A model generated the notes under the pieces. That model saw nothing but the letters and a program-made list of their open reading frames with translations. It ran no database searches and was not told the origin of the DNA. From Armatimonadota bacterium (lineage in GTDB: Bacteria > Armatimonadota > Fimbriimonadia > Fimbriimonadales > Fimbriimonadaceae), in NCBI GenBank assembly GCA_020438215.1, contig JAGQUX010000015.1:1-60393 (forward strand): a stretch of 60,393 nt of DNA. Direction: 5' to 3'. A program made the position numbers and the translations under genes. Below, piece after piece: positions 59,759-60,393 of the stretch (the first letter of the stretch is position 1; each line of letters starts with the position of its first letter).

Positions 59759-59764
59759 AGAGTA
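59759..59764 (-). promoter_or_regulatory. TACTCT -10 box, leaderless spacing before the SnoaL-like gene
   Basis: TACTCT on the minus strand ends 6 bases before ATG 59752. There is no Shine-Dalgarno sequence. Confidence 0.5.
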
Positions 59765-59836
59765 TCTGGAAGGGGTTCGTGGACTCAGGTCAAAACGGCT
59801 TCAAATCGCACTGAAATGAGCCGAAAATTCATGCGA

Positions 59837-59844
59837 GGTAACCT
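59837..59844 (+). promoter_or_regulatory. GGTAACCT -10 box of gpmA
   Basis: GGTAACCT ends 9 bases before the gpmA ATG, the same octamer as before the GH-like gene at 7.7 kb. Confidence 0.45.
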
Positions 59845-59853
59845 GAACTCACC

Positions 59854-60393
59854 ATGCCAAAATTGATCCTCGTTCGTCACGGACAATCGCTCTGGAATCT
59901 TGAAAACCGCTTTACTGGATGGGTGGATGTCCCTTTGACCGAGCAAGGGATCGCCGAGGCCAAGCGTGCCGGCGAACTCATGAAAGGCATCTCCATTGAT
60001 GTTGCCTACACCAGCGCTCTCCGCCGCGCACAAGACACTTTGAGCTATGCAATGTCGGCAATGGGCGTTGATCTCCCCGTCATCCGTGACCAAGCCTTGA
60101 ACGAGCGTGATTACGGTGACCTGGCTGGCCTCAACAAAGACGCCATGCGCGAAAAATACGGCGAAGAGCAGGTTCACATCTGGCGGCGGAGTTATGACGT
60201 AGCCCCTCCCGGAGGAGAAAGCCTGAAGGACACACGCGTCCGTACCGTACCGTTCTTTGAGCGAGCCATCATGGGCGATATCAAGCAAGGAAAAGACGTT
60301 TTGGTTGTAGCGCATGGCAATAGCAACCGCTCGATTGTTATGGAGCTTGAAAAATTATCACCAGAAGAGATTCTCAAGCTCGAACTTCCGACC
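59854..60393 (+). CDS. gpmA: 2,3-bisphosphoglycerate-dependent phosphoglycerate mutase (3' partial)
   Basis: The frame is open from ATG 59854 to the window end, 180 residues. It is a Gpm[21 protein letters not shown] at the start carries the phosphohistidine H9, and [33 protein letters not shown] and [17 protein letters not shown] complete the family pattern. The enzyme interconverts 3- and 2-phosphoglycerate in glycolysis. About 50 residues should follow beyond the window. Confidence 0.93.
   Translation, partial: MPKLILVRHGQSLWNLENRFTGWVDVPLTEQGIAEAKRAGELMKGISIDVAYTSALRRAQDTLSYAMSAMGVDLPVIRDQALNERDYGDLAGLNKDAMREKYGEEQVHIWRRSYDVAPPGGESLKDTRVRTVPFFERAIMGDIKQGKDVLVVAHGNSNRSIVMELEKLSPEEILKLELPT

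Noticed and set aside
1-60393. tRNA, rRNA, CRISPR arrays, insertion sequences with transposase, phage genes
   Set aside because: None seen on either strand; gaps are short and explained by promoters, terminators, the MITE-like element and the candidate RNA.

Overview
The window looks like chromosomal DNA of a free-living bacterium with moderate GC and no sign of plasmid, phage or CRISPR sequence. It holds mostly housekeeping genes. Members of the Armatimonadota, in particular Fimbriimonas-like lineages, are my best guess. The guess rests on the mixture of Wzm/Wzt and SLBB surface-polysaccharide genes, DUF389, a BNR-repeat giant protein and several large lineage-specific secreted proteins. It is an inference; a search with the RpsB, Rel and RpoD proteins would settle it. 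Genes are packed tightly, with many 1-14 nt overlaps, and no stretch above 300 bases lacks a gene. I saw no tRNA, rRNA or CRISPR array.

Layout. 1-5.9 kb: end of an M48 peptidase, an Mrp ATPase, a small membrane protein, rqcH, a PAP2 phosphatase and accDA. 5.9-22.2 kb: a BMP-type lipoprotein, a hypothetical gene, a GH-like secreted protein, an SLBB export protein with a D-Ala-D-Ala dipeptidase, a short MetH, a BNR-repeat protein, DUF389, a secreted phosphoesterase and a 735-residue secreted protein. 22.2-28.3 kb: the classical rpsB-tsf-pyrH-frr-uppS operon, a GNAT enzyme, a DUF4424-like protein and accB. 28.3-41 kb: hom, nitrilase, DUF899, a MITE-like element, an RpoD-type sigma factor, a cysteine desulfurase, sucD, a VOC protein, rel-dtd, an ABC polysaccharide exporter, FKBP and phoU. 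41-48.3 kb: TPR-nadK-oppF, purL, a lipoprotein, lemA and a 49-residue membrane protein. 48.3-60.4 kb: araC, dppA, then a long operon read right to left as glmU-prs-(six membrane or associated genes)-recO; finally upp, a SnoaL-like protein and the start of gpmA.

The genes cover fatty-acid initiation (accA, accB, accD), cell-wall precursors (glmU, uppS), nucleotides (pyrH, prs, upp, purL), translation and its rescue (rpsB, tsf, frr, dtd, rqcH), the stringent response (rel) and surface glycans (wzm, wzt, SLBB).

The most interesting signals are regulatory. Many first genes carry a (GG)TAnnnT box ending 6 or 7 bases before the start codon, which implies leaderless mRNAs. The sigma factor has unusual residues at the two sites known to read the -10 box. 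A compact candidate small RNA with a C-rich loop and its own promoter lies between two genes on the minus strand (27640-27698). Two convergent gene pairs have both stop codons paired inside one hairpin. The six-gene membrane block between prs and recO is the best candidate for an undescribed protein system.
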